Part shown: positions 47,449 to 56,484 of the stretch, in pieces
Position numbering within the stretch: the first letter of the stretch is position 1
How the letters are laid out: each line of letters starts with the position of its first letter
NCBI GenBank assembly: GCA_012960035.1
Contig: DUBZ01000086.1
Location: 18,739-82,738, forward strand
Reading direction: 5' to 3'
Length of the DNA stretch: 64,000 nucleotides
DNA from: Myxococcales bacterium
Lineage (GTDB): Bacteria; Myxococcota_A; UBA9160; UBA4427
Translations under genes and position numbers: made by a program
Notes under the pieces: model-generated
Told to the model about the DNA's origin: nothing
Seen by the model: only the letters and a program-made list of their open reading frames with translations
The model's database searches: none

Positions 47449-48201
47449 ATGCGGAATGGAATGGCCTCTTCGATCACTGCCGGCTTCTTGCTGGGTCTCT
47501 ATGTCACTCTGGGCGCGGGATGCGCCGGGATGATGAAGGCACCCGCGCGCTACGACTACTTTGAGCCGCCGTCCACGACCGACGCGTGGAGCCCGAAGAT
47601 CTCCGGTTGGCAGCGACGGGAACAAGCCGACGACGGTTCGTTCACTTCTCCTGCTGCGCGCGATAGCGAAACGGCGAGTGAACCCGTGGCGAGCGATGGC
47701 ATCCCTCTGCCGAACGAAGGACAGCTCTTTCTTCCCGATGACGGGTTGCGGGGCAAGTACTTTGGCTTTCGTTCCGACCGACGTCGCGCCATGGCACTCG
47801 AGCTTGCGGGATGGATTCAAGGTCAGTCGCGTTCGCATTATGTCGCGGACGGACCCATTGACCACTGGGCTACCCTCGAAGAAACACTGCGGGGCAACGG
47901 CGACGACTGCGACGGCCTGGAACTCCTCGTCTACCACGCGTTGCGCGACCTGGGCTTTGCCGAAAACGAAGTCTACCGCGCGATCGTTTATCGCCCCTCC
48001 GATGGACAACACCACATGGTGACGTTGTGGTTTGAGGATCGCGAGGACCCATGGGTCATCGATCCGACCGGTGCGATGACGACCGGCATGCCGCTGATGT
48101 CGAGCATGCCCGAATGGGTGCCTCTAAAAGTATTCAGCCAGGACGTTGAGTACACCGTCAAGCAAGAGACTAGTCCCAGCGCGCTCGCGCAGAACCGATA
48201 G
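47449..48201 (+). CDS. Lipoprotein with transglutaminase-like (BTLCP) domain
   Basis: 250 residues. The N-terminus is a signal sequence ending LGAGC (Cys25), a somewhat imperfect lipobox. The C-terminal half holds a papain/transglutaminase-like triad: Cys154 (GNGDDCDGLELL), His189 (DGQHHMVTLWF) and Asp205 (PWVIDPTGAM). This matches the bacterial transglutaminase-like cysteine proteinase pattern, where GDCDDxA and an aromatic-rich strand precede the His. It probably acts on peptides at the outer or inner membrane surface. The natural substrate is unknown. Confidence 0.65.
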   Translation: MRNGMASSITAGFLLGLYVTLGAGCAGMMKAPARYDYFEPPSTTDAWSPKISGWQRREQADDGSFTSPAARDSETASEPVASDGIPLPNEGQLFLPDDGLRGKYFGFRSDRRRAMALELAGWIQGQSRSHYVADGPIDHWATLEETLRGNGDDCDGLELLVYHALRDLGFAENEVYRAIVYRPSDGQHHMVTLWFEDREDPWVIDPTGAMTTGMPLMSSMPEWVPLKVFSQDVEYTVKQETSPSALAQNR

Positions 48202-48410
48202 ATCCAATGGGCTGACTTTCCCGGCCATCGGTTCCTCCTTCTCAAACTAATATCCAGCTGCACACGCGCTGCGCCTAGGCGGCGCAACCTGAGGTTCTTG
48301 TTCCGGATTTGCGGAATGTGCAGGGGAACTCTTCAGCAGAACACTCGGGCGCGCATTGACCGTCGCCAGCCTCTTCTTCCGTGGTAATGTTGGCCCGGGG
48401 GAGTGAGCAG

Positions 48411-49265
48411 ATGAGCGCTTTGTTGGGTCGGCTTGCGACCAGGGCGGCGGGAAGCACGCAGGTCGTGCTTCTCTCTACATTGGCGGCGCCTTTATTGCTG
48501 GCGGCGCCTTCACTGCTGGCGGCGCCTTCCATCGCTGGTGCTGAAGTGGGTACGCAGGCGCCTTTTACTCGGGTTGTGATCGACGCCGGGCATGGTGGCA
48601 AGGACGAAGGCGCGATCGGCGTCAATGGGATCCTCGAGAAGAATCTCGTTCTCGATGTTTCCGAGCGCTTGACGCAGCTCCTCCAAGCCGAGAAGTTGAT
48701 GGTCATCCTGACGCGGGAAAAAGATCGGTTTGTTCCCCTCGAAGTTCGCACGTCTCGGGCCAATGACGCGCGCGGTGACTTGTTCGTTTCGATCCACGCC
48801 AACGCCGCCAAGAGTCGCAAGGCGCGGGGCATTGAAACCTACTTCGTGTCCCTCGAGGCCAGCGACAGTGCTTCGAGTCTGGTGGCGGAGCGAGAAAACC
48901 AAGCCCTCGGGAGTAGTGGTCCTGCGGCGCTAGCGCAGGATCCCTTCCTCGCCCTGCTTGGAGACATGATCAGCACCGACCACATGGCGGACTCCAACGC
49001 CTTCGCGAAATTGGCCCAAGCCGAACTTGCCCAGATCGTCGAAGAGTCTTCCCGGGGTGTGAAACAGGCACCGTTCGTTGTTTTGATGGGCGTGCAGATG
49101 CCGGCAGCGTTGATCGAGATCGGGTTTCTCAGCAACAAAGAAGACGCGTCTTCGCTTCGGAACAAAGCCCACCGGCAGCAAATCGCCGAAGCGCTCGCAC
49201 GAGCGGTCGTGGCTTTCGGAAAGCGGTACGATGCGCGGCGCGGTCTGGACTCTCTCGCCGACTGA
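48411..49265 (+). CDS. N-acetylmuramoyl-L-alanine amidase (AmiA/B/C type)
   Basis: 284 residues from ATG 48411. A signal peptide contains an in-frame short repeat (three LLAAP-like units encoded by near-identical 18-base copies at about 48483-48530). The Amidase_3 domain has zinc ligands His61 (VVIDAGHGGKDEGAIG), Glu66-region and His in FVSIHANAAKS, and the catalytic Glu in ALIEIGFLSN. It cleaves the bond between MurNAc and the peptide stem during cell separation. There is no AMIN or LysM domain. The next gene, rph, starts 87 bases later. Confidence 0.92.
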   Translation: MSALLGRLATRAAGSTQVVLLSTLAAPLLLAAPSLLAAPSIAGAEVGTQAPFTRVVIDAGHGGKDEGAIGVNGILEKNLVLDVSERLTQLLQAEKLMVILTREKDRFVPLEVRTSRANDARGDLFVSIHANAAKSRKARGIETYFVSLEASDSASSLVAERENQALGSSGPAALAQDPFLALLGDMISTDHMADSNAFAKLAQAELAQIVEESSRGVKQAPFVVLMGVQMPAALIEIGFLSNKEDASSLRNKAHRQQIAEALARAVVAFGKRYDARRGLDSLAD

Positions 49266-49352
49266 CGAACAAAAGCAATCCATTTCATACATATGCCGCG
49301 CGGAGATCCGCGCAGCCAATGCCTTTACGCGACGCGTGGGGCTGGAGACGCA

Positions 49353-50093
49353 ATGAGAAAAGACGGACGGGCGCTGGACCAACTGCGCGCCATTGAACTG
49401 ATTCCCGACTTCACCGCAAACCCGCTGGGCTCGGTGCTTTGCAGCATGGGGAACACCAAGGTGTTGTGCACAGTTTGCGAAGAAAGCGGCGTCCCGCGTT
49501 GGCTCAAGGGCAGCGGAGACGGTTGGGTGACTGCCGAATACTCCATGCTGCCCGGCTCGACCGATCGTCGGAACGATCGCGAAAGCAGCCGGGGAAAAGT
49601 TGGCGGACGCACGATGGAAATCCAGCGACTCATCGGCCGAAGCTTGCGCGCGGTCGTGGACCTGCGCGTTCTGGGTGAGCGTACGCTTTGGGTCGACTGC
49701 GACGTATTGCAGGCCGACGGCGGAACTAGAACCGCTTCGATCACGGGTGCCTATGTTTCCCTCGGGATCGCGTGCGGTCGCTTGCTTGCGGACGGCAAGA
49801 TCAAGACGAACCCGCTGCGCGACGTTGTGAGCGCGATCTCGGTCGGCATCGTGGGCGGCGAAGCGATGCTCGACCTTCCTTACGAAGAAGATGTACGCGC
49901 CGACGTCGACATGAACGTGGTCGGGACCGGCAGCGGCGACTTGATTGAAGTGCAGGGCACCGGAGAAGGCGCGGTGTTTAGCGAAAAACAACTCCACGAA
50001 CTCACGTCTCTCGCGCTGGGCGGGTTGGTCGACCTCGGGAAAATTCAGACTGCGGCGATCAAAGCGGCACTTTCCGGAAGCGCGCATGGCTAG
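49353..50093 (+). CDS. rph: Ribonuclease PH
   Basis: 246 residues from ATG 49353. It opens [19 protein letters not shown], then [35 protein letters not shown] and [48 protein letters not shown], all typical of RNase PH. It trims tRNA 3' ends using phosphate. The stop overlaps rdgB by 8 bases, the common rph-rdgB pair. Confidence 0.97.
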   Translation: MRKDGRALDQLRAIELIPDFTANPLGSVLCSMGNTKVLCTVCEESGVPRWLKGSGDGWVTAEYSMLPGSTDRRNDRESSRGKVGGRTMEIQRLIGRSLRAVVDLRVLGERTLWVDCDVLQADGGTRTASITGAYVSLGIACGRLLADGKIKTNPLRDVVSAISVGIVGGEAMLDLPYEEDVRADVDMNVVGTGSGDLIEVQGTGEGAVFSEKQLHELTSLALGGLVDLGKIQTAAIKAALSGSAHG

Positions 50094-50718
50094 CGACTCG
50101 GCACTCTGGGTCGTCGCAACCGGCAACGCGGGGAAGCGCGTCGAGTTCGAGCAAATTCTTGCCGGGTCGGGCATCGAAATTCGAAACCTCGGTGGCTTCG
50201 GCGATGTGTCGTTTCCAGAAGAGGGAACGGACTACCGAGAGAACGCCATCGAAAAGGCGCGGGCTGCGGCGAGTCAGATCGGAGAAATCGCGGTCGCCGA
50301 CGACTCGGGCATCGAGGTCACTGCGCTAGACGGAAGACCCGGGCCCCTGTCCGCACGCTACGGAGGCGAGGGACTCGATGACAAAGGTCGAGTGCAAAAA
50401 CTACTCAGCGAACTCGACGCACTGGATACCAAAGACCGAAGCGCACGCTTCGTCTGTTATGCCGCCTTGTCGACGCCGGAGGGAGACACGGTCGTTTCAT
50501 ACGGCGAATGCACGGGACTCATTTTGCCGGCACCGGCAGGTGAAGGTGGCTTCGGTTACGACCCCGTGTTCAAGCCCGACGGGTACGATTTGTCGATGGC
50601 ACAGATCGACCTTGAGGCGAAGAATACGATCTCTCATCGTGCACGGGCGCTGCACGACTTGCTTGCGCGATGGTCCGGAGCCGAGAACACGCCCGGCCCT
50701 AAACCTCGAGTCGACTGA
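50086..50718 (+). CDS. rdgB: RdgB/HAM1-type XTP/dITP diphosphatase
   Basis: 210 residues from ATG 50086. The substrate loop is [13 protein letters not shown] (usually TxNxxKxxE), with [34 protein letters not shown] and ISHRARA following. It removes ITP/XTP from the nucleotide pool. It overlaps rph and should be co-translated with it. Confidence 0.96.
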   Translation: MASDSALWVVATGNAGKRVEFEQILAGSGIEIRNLGGFGDVSFPEEGTDYRENAIEKARAAASQIGEIAVADDSGIEVTALDGRPGPLSARYGGEGLDDKGRVQKLLSELDALDTKDRSARFVCYAALSTPEGDTVVSYGECTGLILPAPAGEGGFGYDPVFKPDGYDLSMAQIDLEAKNTISHRARALHDLLARWSGAENTPGPKPRVD

Positions 50719-50749
50719 CCCAGTCGTCGATGATGGCGTCGATGATGGC

Positions 50750-50779
50750 GCGTGCGTCTTCTGTCGCGCAGACTCCTAG
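50750..50779. repeat. 30-base dispersed repeat, copy 2
   Basis: 26 of 30 bases match the copy at 16753-16782. The stop codon of the minus-strand antiporter gene sits at the same register as the MFS stop in copy 1. The inverted-repeat core is shorter here (TCTG TCGCG CAGA). Confidence 0.6.
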
Positions 50780-52215
50780 ACGAAAGACACCGCGAGGGTC
50801 GAACATACCACCGCGAGGGCGGCGACCGTCCCCGCCAAGGGCAACTGCGTGCGCACGTGATCCATCAAGTCGCAGCCCGTAAACATGCTCGACAAAATGG
50901 TGGTGTCCGAGATCGGTGAACATTGATCGCCAAATACAGCGCCGCCCAACACCGCACCGAAACAGATCTGGATGTATGTCGGGTCGGGAAGGACCGACCA
51001 AGCAAGCGGCATCGCGAGCGGGAACACCACCGCGTAGGTGCCCCACGAAGTCCCGGTCGCGAACGCGATGATCATGCAGAGCAGTGTCAGCAGACCGGGT
51101 AACGCCATCGGCGGAATACCGTCTCCACCAATCGAAACCAGGAACGCTGCGGTATCGAGACTCTTCGAAACTTCGGCGATGGTCACCGCGAGCCCGAGAA
51201 TGATTGCGCCAACCGTCATCTTCCCACAGCCATCAATGAACCCATTGATCACGCGACCGAGTGGCATGCCACGCACGCCAGCAACGATCATTGCGGTGAG
51301 CACCGACAACATGAAGGCTTCGTTGACATAGCTTCCGAGCCCAGCCATGACCGGCACGATATTGACGCCGAGCAGGACGCCGAGGGGCAGAAGAAAGTCG
51401 GCGAGGCTCGGATCGTAGCCTTCGGTCGGCTGGATGTCCGCGGTGCTGGTGAGGGTTTCGTCGACGATCATGGGCGACGCACCGGGTGCGTTCAGTCCGT
51501 CGCCGCGCTTCGCCCGCGCTCGCGCTTCGCGCATGGGCCCGGGGACGTAAGGAAGCTTTTCGAAGGCGAAGAGCAACGTCGAAAGCACGGCGAAGATCGC
51601 GTAGAAGTTATACGGCAAGCTGTTCAGAAAGAACGAAACCCCTGCCACTTCATCGGGGATGATCGCGATGCTTCCAGCGACGAGTCCCGCGACATATAAG
51701 GGCCAGGCATTGAAGGGTAGGATCGTCGCGATTGGGGACGCGGTCGAATCGACCATGTAGGCGAGCTCTTCATGACTGACTTTTTGAGCGTCGGAAACAG
51801 GCTTCACTGTCGTGCCAGTGAGCACCGTGCTTACGGTGCCGCCCTGATGAAATACGCAGCCGAGCAGCCAGGCTAAGAACAAAGAAGACTGGCGCGTCTT
51901 CGAAAATCGCAGGCCCACCTTGTCAGCAAAGTGGCGCGCCGCGCCGGTGGCTTCCCAAATTCCAATCAGCCCACCGAGCGACCAGAGATAGACAAGCAGA
52001 ATCTGCGCGTACGCCTTCGAACCCAAAGCTGGGAGGAAGTACCGGGAGATGATGTTGAGATCCGCCGTGTCGCCAGATATCCAAAACAAGACCAGAGATC
52101 CGGTCACGATGCCGGCGAACAGCGCCGGCAACACCTGACGGGTCGCGAAGGCGAGCACCAGAGTGACCGCGGCAGGGAGAATAGAAAGCCAGCCCGCATC
52201 GATGGGTTCAGACAT
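50776..52215 (-). CDS. NhaC-family Na+/H+ antiporter
   Basis: 479 residues from ATG 52215; the frame goes on upstream but without similarity. About 11-12 hydrophobic segments are present. GCVFHQGGTVSTVLTGTTVKPVSDAQKVSHEELAYMVDSTASPIATILPFNAWPLYV and GTSWGTYAVVFPLAMPLAWS with FGDQCSPISDTTILSSMFTGCDLMDHVRTQLP are typical of the NhaC/arginine-ornithine-type antiporter superfamily. It exchanges cations for protons, or possibly a dicarboxylate or amine; the exact substrate is open. It converges with rdgB. Confidence 0.9.
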   Translation of the reverse strand: MSEPIDAGWLSILPAAVTLVLAFATRQVLPALFAGIVTGSLVLFWISGDTADLNIISRYFLPALGSKAYAQILLVYLWSLGGLIGIWEATGAARHFADKVGLRFSKTRQSSLFLAWLLGCVFHQGGTVSTVLTGTTVKPVSDAQKVSHEELAYMVDSTASPIATILPFNAWPLYVAGLVAGSIAIIPDEVAGVSFFLNSLPYNFYAIFAVLSTLLFAFEKLPYVPGPMREARARAKRGDGLNAPGASPMIVDETLTSTADIQPTEGYDPSLADFLLPLGVLLGVNIVPVMAGLGSYVNEAFMLSVLTAMIVAGVRGMPLGRVINGFIDGCGKMTVGAIILGLAVTIAEVSKSLDTAAFLVSIGGDGIPPMALPGLLTLLCMIIAFATGTSWGTYAVVFPLAMPLAWSVLPDPTYIQICFGAVLGGAVFGDQCSPISDTTILSSMFTGCDLMDHVRTQLPLAGTVAALAVVCSTLAVSFV

Positions 52216-52374
52216 GATTCGGGAGCATACCCCCATGCGGGCATGCGCGACGACAAGAATTGTGAAGCGTGACTTCGGATTCGGACCCAAGCTGCCGATA
52301 GGAGTGGGGCCCCCAGCCGTACCCGCAGGAGATCCATGATTCGCGAATTCGTGTCGTATACTAGTGCCGCTGTG

Positions 52375-52983
52375 ATGAACACCCGATTTACACTCGTGCG
52401 CCACGCGGAATCCCTATGGAACGCGGCCGGACGTTGGCAAGGCCACGGAGATCCTCCGCTTTCTGAGCGCGGATTCAGCCAGGCCCTCGCCTGCGCGGAA
52501 CGCTTCGCCGAAGCGGGCGAGCACGTCGACCTCTTGATCTGCAGTGACCTGCTCCGCACCCGTCAGACCGCGGGCGCGATCGGCGAAAGCCTCGGCCTTA
52601 CCCCGCGACCGACTTCAAAGTTGCGCGAATTGGCGATCGGCCGCTGGACCGGCATGACCCGAGAAGAAATCAGGAAGACCGAAGGCGACCTACTCGAACG
52701 ATTTGACTCCGGCGATCCGGACGTACGGCCGGGCGACGGCGAAACCCGCAACGAGATTCGTCATCGCGTGCGCAATGCGGTCGAAAGTCTCGGACTCGAA
52801 AACCCAGGCAAACATCTTGTGCTTGTCGTTCATGCGGGCGTGATTCGCGCACTCGTCCCGGACGCGAATCCCAAGAACACCGACAGCGTGGGCATCACCC
52901 TCGCCGAAATCCGCGATGCTAGACCGGAGGTGCACCCTCACGCGCCGGCGGCTCGCTATCCGAACTCGGACGTTCAGTACTAG
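52375..52983 (+). CDS. Histidine phosphatase superfamily protein
   Basis: 202 residues from ATG 52375. The catalytic motif is LVRHAESLWNAAGRWQGHGDPPLSERG (RHG variant RHA), with the acid donor region LICSDLLRTRQTAGAIGESLGL, RELAIGRWTGMTREE and the second His in VLVVHAGVIRALV. It could be an alpha-ribazole phosphatase, a cofactor-dependent phosphoglycerate mutase paralogue or another phosphatase. No cobalamin genes are near. The last ~20 residues are proline- and His-containing without homology that I recognise. Confidence 0.88.
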   Translation: MNTRFTLVRHAESLWNAAGRWQGHGDPPLSERGFSQALACAERFAEAGEHVDLLICSDLLRTRQTAGAIGESLGLTPRPTSKLRELAIGRWTGMTREEIRKTEGDLLERFDSGDPDVRPGDGETRNEIRHRVRNAVESLGLENPGKHLVLVVHAGVIRALVPDANPKNTDSVGITLAEIRDARPEVHPHAPAARYPNSDVQY

Positions 52984-53053
52984 GGGGCTGACCCAAGACG
53001 CTGACGACGGCCGACCCCCGCTGCATCGCCGATGACGGCGTTGCGTCAGGGTT

Positions 53054-54721
53054 TTAGGTCCGACTCCTCGTTGTAGAACTCAGGGCCTTCATTCCCTCGA
53101 GGATGACCCAGATGTCGAGCACCAGAACGATCGACCCCACGATCGCCAAGAGCCAGAGCTCTTCGAAGTTGGCGAAGTAGTCGATCAAATTGCCCGCCAT
53201 GGCGAAGACGGTGACTCCACCGATCAAGATCATCGGCACCAGGGTGTAGGCGACTTGTCGTCCCAGCTTCTTCAACCAGATGCTGACGATCAAAAGCGTG
53301 ACGCCGGCGACGAGTTGGTTCGTGGTTCCGAACAGCGGCCAAAGGGCGAGGCCACCTTGGCCTCCACCTTGGGTTACGGCCAGGAGTAGGGCTGCGCCAA
53401 TGCCAAGCCCGCCAGCAAGGTAGCGATTGCTCAGAGCCTTGACGCCGTAAAGCTCGCCAAGCTCCGCAATCACAAGACGTTGGATGCGCGCGCCCGTGTC
53501 GAGAGACGTCGCCGCGAACGCGATGATGACAACGGCCATGAAGGTCTGCGCCGTTTCGACCGGGATCCCGATACTCCCAACGAAGCGGGCACCGCCGTTA
53601 ATGAACGCGTCGAGCTTGCTGCTGAGACCGTTGGCCGCGCCCCAACTCGAGTAGTGCTGAGTCCACTCGGCCGTCGTTGCGAATCCGGCTGTCGCAGCAA
53701 GCGTGGCGAGCAACCCGAGATAGCCCTCGGCCATCATGCCGCCGTAGCCAATGGAGCGGGCATCGGTCATGACGCTCACTTGCTTGGATGTCGTCCCCGA
53801 CGAGACCAAACCGTGAAAGCCCGAAATCGCGCCGCAAGCGATCGTCACGAAGAGGAAGGGAATCATCGGAGGAGCGCCTGCTGGCGCGAGGTTGACCATC
53901 GGTGCGACGACCGGCGGGTGCAACCAGACGAGTCCAATCGTGAGGAAGACCAACGCGGTGACGAGTTGGTGTGAGTTCAAGTAGTCGCGCGGCTGGAGCA
54001 GGAGCCACACCGGCATGACCGAAGCGATGAACGAATAAATCAGCAGGATCCAAACCCAGTTCGTGATCGAGAGCTCGGTGATGATCGGGAACGCCTGGGC
54101 GAAGTCGCCGCCGTAAAAGATGGCTCCGAGTAGGACGGCGTAACCCACGAGCGACGGCACGAACATCCCAACGCCGCGTCGGTAAACAAGCCAACCCAGA
54201 ATCATGGCGACGACGATCTGAATATTGATCGGGAAGATCGAGGCCGGGTTGTTCTTGAACAGCGTCGCAATGATAAAGGCGAACACCGCCAGTACGATCC
54301 AGATAAGAAACGAGATCACGATCAGAAAGAGCACTTGGACGCGGCGGTTCACCACGTGCCCCGCGATCTCGCCGATCGACTTGCCCTTGTGACGCAGGCT
54401 GATCACGAGCGCCGAAAAGTCGTGCATCGCGCCCATGAAGATCGTGCCGACACAAATCCAGATGAGGGCGGGGAGCCAACCCCAGATCACCGCAATCGCG
54501 GGGCCAACGATCGGCGCAGCGCCTGCGATCGACGCGAAGTGATGTCCCCACAAGACGTGGCGCTTGCTGGGGACATAGTCGACGCCGTCTTCGAATTCGA
54601 CGGACGGCACGCCTTCGTCGGCCTGGAGTTGGAAGATCACGTTGCTCAAGAACTTCGAATAGAAGCGGTAGCCCAACGCGAAGGCGACGAGCACGATGAT
54701 GGCCAAGAGCGCTGCATTCAT
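53054..54721 (-). CDS. cstA: CstA-family carbon starvation / peptide-pyruvate transporter
   Basis: 555 residues, shorter than E. coli CstA (701) but with the family core. VPSKRHVLWGHHFASIAGAAPIVGPAIAVIWGWLPALIW and ISGFHGLVSSGTTSKQVSVMTDARSIGYGGMMAEGYLGLLA are strongly conserved. About 14 hydrophobic segments are present. CstA proteins import pyruvate or peptides. The start overlaps the stop of the upstream VanZ-family gene by 4 bases (54718-54721). Shorter CstA proteins with this plan are common in Gram-negative bacteria. Confidence 0.92.
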   Translation of the reverse strand: MNAALLAIIVLVAFALGYRFYSKFLSNVIFQLQADEGVPSVEFEDGVDYVPSKRHVLWGHHFASIAGAAPIVGPAIAVIWGWLPALIWICVGTIFMGAMHDFSALVISLRHKGKSIGEIAGHVVNRRVQVLFLIVISFLIWIVLAVFAFIIATLFKNNPASIFPINIQIVVAMILGWLVYRRGVGMFVPSLVGYAVLLGAIFYGGDFAQAFPIITELSITNWVWILLIYSFIASVMPVWLLLQPRDYLNSHQLVTALVFLTIGLVWLHPPVVAPMVNLAPAGAPPMIPFLFVTIACGAISGFHGLVSSGTTSKQVSVMTDARSIGYGGMMAEGYLGLLATLAATAGFATTAEWTQHYSSWGAANGLSSKLDAFINGGARFVGSIGIPVETAQTFMAVVIIAFAATSLDTGARIQRLVIAELGELYGVKALSNRYLAGGLGIGAALLLAVTQGGGQGGLALWPLFGTTNQLVAGVTLLIVSIWLKKLGRQVAYTLVPMILIGGVTVFAMAGNLIDYFANFEELWLLAIVGSIVLVLDIWVILEGMKALSSTTRSRT

Positions 54722-55272
54722 TTCATTGTTCCTGTCTCGGCGCCCGTTGGCGGCGCCTCGTCTGAGCGTTCACTGAGTCCGAGCCACGCACCGAGCCGGG
54801 GCAGGCTGGTGCGCACCAAAAGTAGAAGGCCGACCGCCAATGCTGCGCCCAGTGCGTCGAGACCGACGTCCAGGGCCGAGCCCAGTCGTGTTGCCAAAAG
54901 ACTTTGGCGCGTTTCGTCGGCGGCGGCAAAGACGGTGGCGAGCACAAACGCAGCGACGGCGGCGCGGGGCATTGCGGCCCAGCCGCTCGCCAGAAACGCG
55001 CGAAACGCGAAGAACGCCAGCACCCCGTACTCGGTGACGTGCGCGGCTTTGCGAATGACCAGCTGCATCAGGTCGCTCGTTTCGGTTGCGATGTCGGGGA
55101 ATAGCCAGCGGATCATCGGCCCGAGAAAACGGGAGGTGCCTTCGAGGGAGAGGCCATCGCTGCCAAGCGCCCAAACGAACAGCGCCCAGGCGGCCGTCAA
55201 TGTCCATGCCCACGCGGGACTCACGGATGACGGCGTCGCTTCCGACAACGATCTCGCTTCCAGACTCGCCAT
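54718..55272 (-). CDS. VanZ-family membrane protein
   Basis: 184 residues from ATG 55272. Five hydrophobic segments are visible, with the VanZ signature RKAAHVTEYGVLAFFAFRAFL and a later DETRQSLLATRLGSALDVGLDALGA (usual DExxQxxxPxRxxxxxDxxxNxxG). It lacks the Pro of that motif. VanZ proteins are linked to teicoplanin resistance or envelope stress in some bacteria, but here function is not known. It overlaps cstA by 4 bases. Confidence 0.85.
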   Translation of the reverse strand: MASLEARSLSEATPSSVSPAWAWTLTAAWALFVWALGSDGLSLEGTSRFLGPMIRWLFPDIATETSDLMQLVIRKAAHVTEYGVLAFFAFRAFLASGWAAMPRAAVAAFVLATVFAAADETRQSLLATRLGSALDVGLDALGAALAVGLLLLVRTSLPRLGAWLGLSERSDEAPPTGAETGTMK

Positions 55273-55386
55273 CGAAAGTGGTTTTCCTCGTGCGCGATCG
55301 GCCGGTGTAATCGGCTGGAAAATAGGAGGGGAGTGGCCGGATTGTAGCAACTTGGTCGACGCCTTTGTGGCCGGGAGATCAGCGGT

Positions 55387-56484
55387 ATGCTCGCGGCCAG
55401 CGCCGACCCCGGCGAACCCAATCGAAAGCAAATCTACGTGCCCCTGACCGTCGCCCTCGTCTTTGAAAGCTTTGACAGCTATCCGCGCAAAGCCGGTGAA
55501 CCGGACGACTACGCCGCGGAGTACGAACCGGCGAGCACGGTTCGAGCGATCGAAGCCGCATTTCGAAAGCTTGGGCACGATGTTGTTCGCATCGGCACGC
55601 CACACGATTTGCTCGGCGGGGTCGCCCGGGAAGAACTGGCCAGCGTCGATGTTGGCTTTTCGATCGCGGAAGCGTACGGCTCTCGCAACCGCGAAGGCTG
55701 GGCGCTCGACTTGTTTGAGATGGCGGGAATCCCGGTATTGGGATCGGACGCCCTGACGCTTTCGCTCTGCCTCGACAAGGCGTGGACCAATCGAAGCCTC
55801 TCAGCCGCGGGCATTCGGGTCGCGGCGCAGTGCTTGCTCGATCGCGGGCAGGCGGCAGAAGACGCCGAGCTTCCGGCACCGTTCCCGCTCTTCGTGAAGC
55901 CGCGCTGGGAAGGCACGTCGAAGGGCATCGTCGCAACCTCTCGGGTGGAGAATCGGGAGGAACTCGCGCGGGAAGTCGAGCGTGTGGTGCGGGACTACAA
56001 GCAGCCGGCATTGGTCGAAGCGTTCCTCGCCGGTGCCGAGTACACCGTGACCCTCGTCGGACATGCCCCCCCGCGAGCCTTGCCCGTACTCCAGCGCGCC
56101 CTCGACGAAGAGACGGGGATCGGACTCCACGCGGTTGAAGGTGTGCACGAAGAATTGAAGGACGCAACCGCACCGCCCCGCGCCCATAGCCTACCCGGCA
56201 AGCTTGCCCCGGATCTCGAAGCCGAGCTTCAGCGCCTGGCCCTCGCCGTCTTCAACCACTTCGAATGCAAGGACTTCGCGCGGGTCGACTTCCGTCTCGA
56301 CAATGGAGATCGCCCCGTGTTTCTCGAGATCAACCCGCTCCCGACCTTTGCCGTCGACGGCAGCTTCGGCGTCCTTGCGGAACTCGAAGGGCGCGACGTG
56401 GAAGATCTCTTGGCGGATATCTTCGGCGAAGCGCTCGAGCGCATCAGCCTCACGGCGGGTGGCTTAGACAAGGAATCGTCATGA
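55387..56484 (+). CDS. ATP-grasp ligase, D-alanine-D-alanine-ligase-like
   Basis: 365 residues from ATG 55387, with GGGAG 9 bases upstream. The N-domain (about 18-125) contains VALVFESFDSYPRKAGEPDDYAAEYEPASTVRAIEAAFRKLGHDV and VGFSIAEAYGSRNREGWALDLFEMAGIPVLGSDALTLSLCLDKAW. The ATP-grasp core follows: FPLFVKPRWEGTSKGI, ALVEAFLAGAEYTVTLVG and DFARVDFRLDNGDRPVFLEINPLPTF (metal-binding Glu and Asn). The Ddl family forms dipeptide bonds; this one has a non-standard substrate region and the gene overlaps the next by 4 bases. The genomic pairing with a KamA-type enzyme suggests that it ligates a beta-amino acid. Confidence 0.85.
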   Translation: MLAASADPGEPNRKQIYVPLTVALVFESFDSYPRKAGEPDDYAAEYEPASTVRAIEAAFRKLGHDVVRIGTPHDLLGGVAREELASVDVGFSIAEAYGSRNREGWALDLFEMAGIPVLGSDALTLSLCLDKAWTNRSLSAAGIRVAAQCLLDRGQAAEDAELPAPFPLFVKPRWEGTSKGIVATSRVENREELAREVERVVRDYKQPALVEAFLAGAEYTVTLVGHAPPRALPVLQRALDEETGIGLHAVEGVHEELKDATAPPRAHSLPGKLAPDLEAELQRLALAVFNHFECKDFARVDFRLDNGDRPVFLEINPLPTFAVDGSFGVLAELEGRDVEDLLADIFGEALERISLTAGGLDKESS

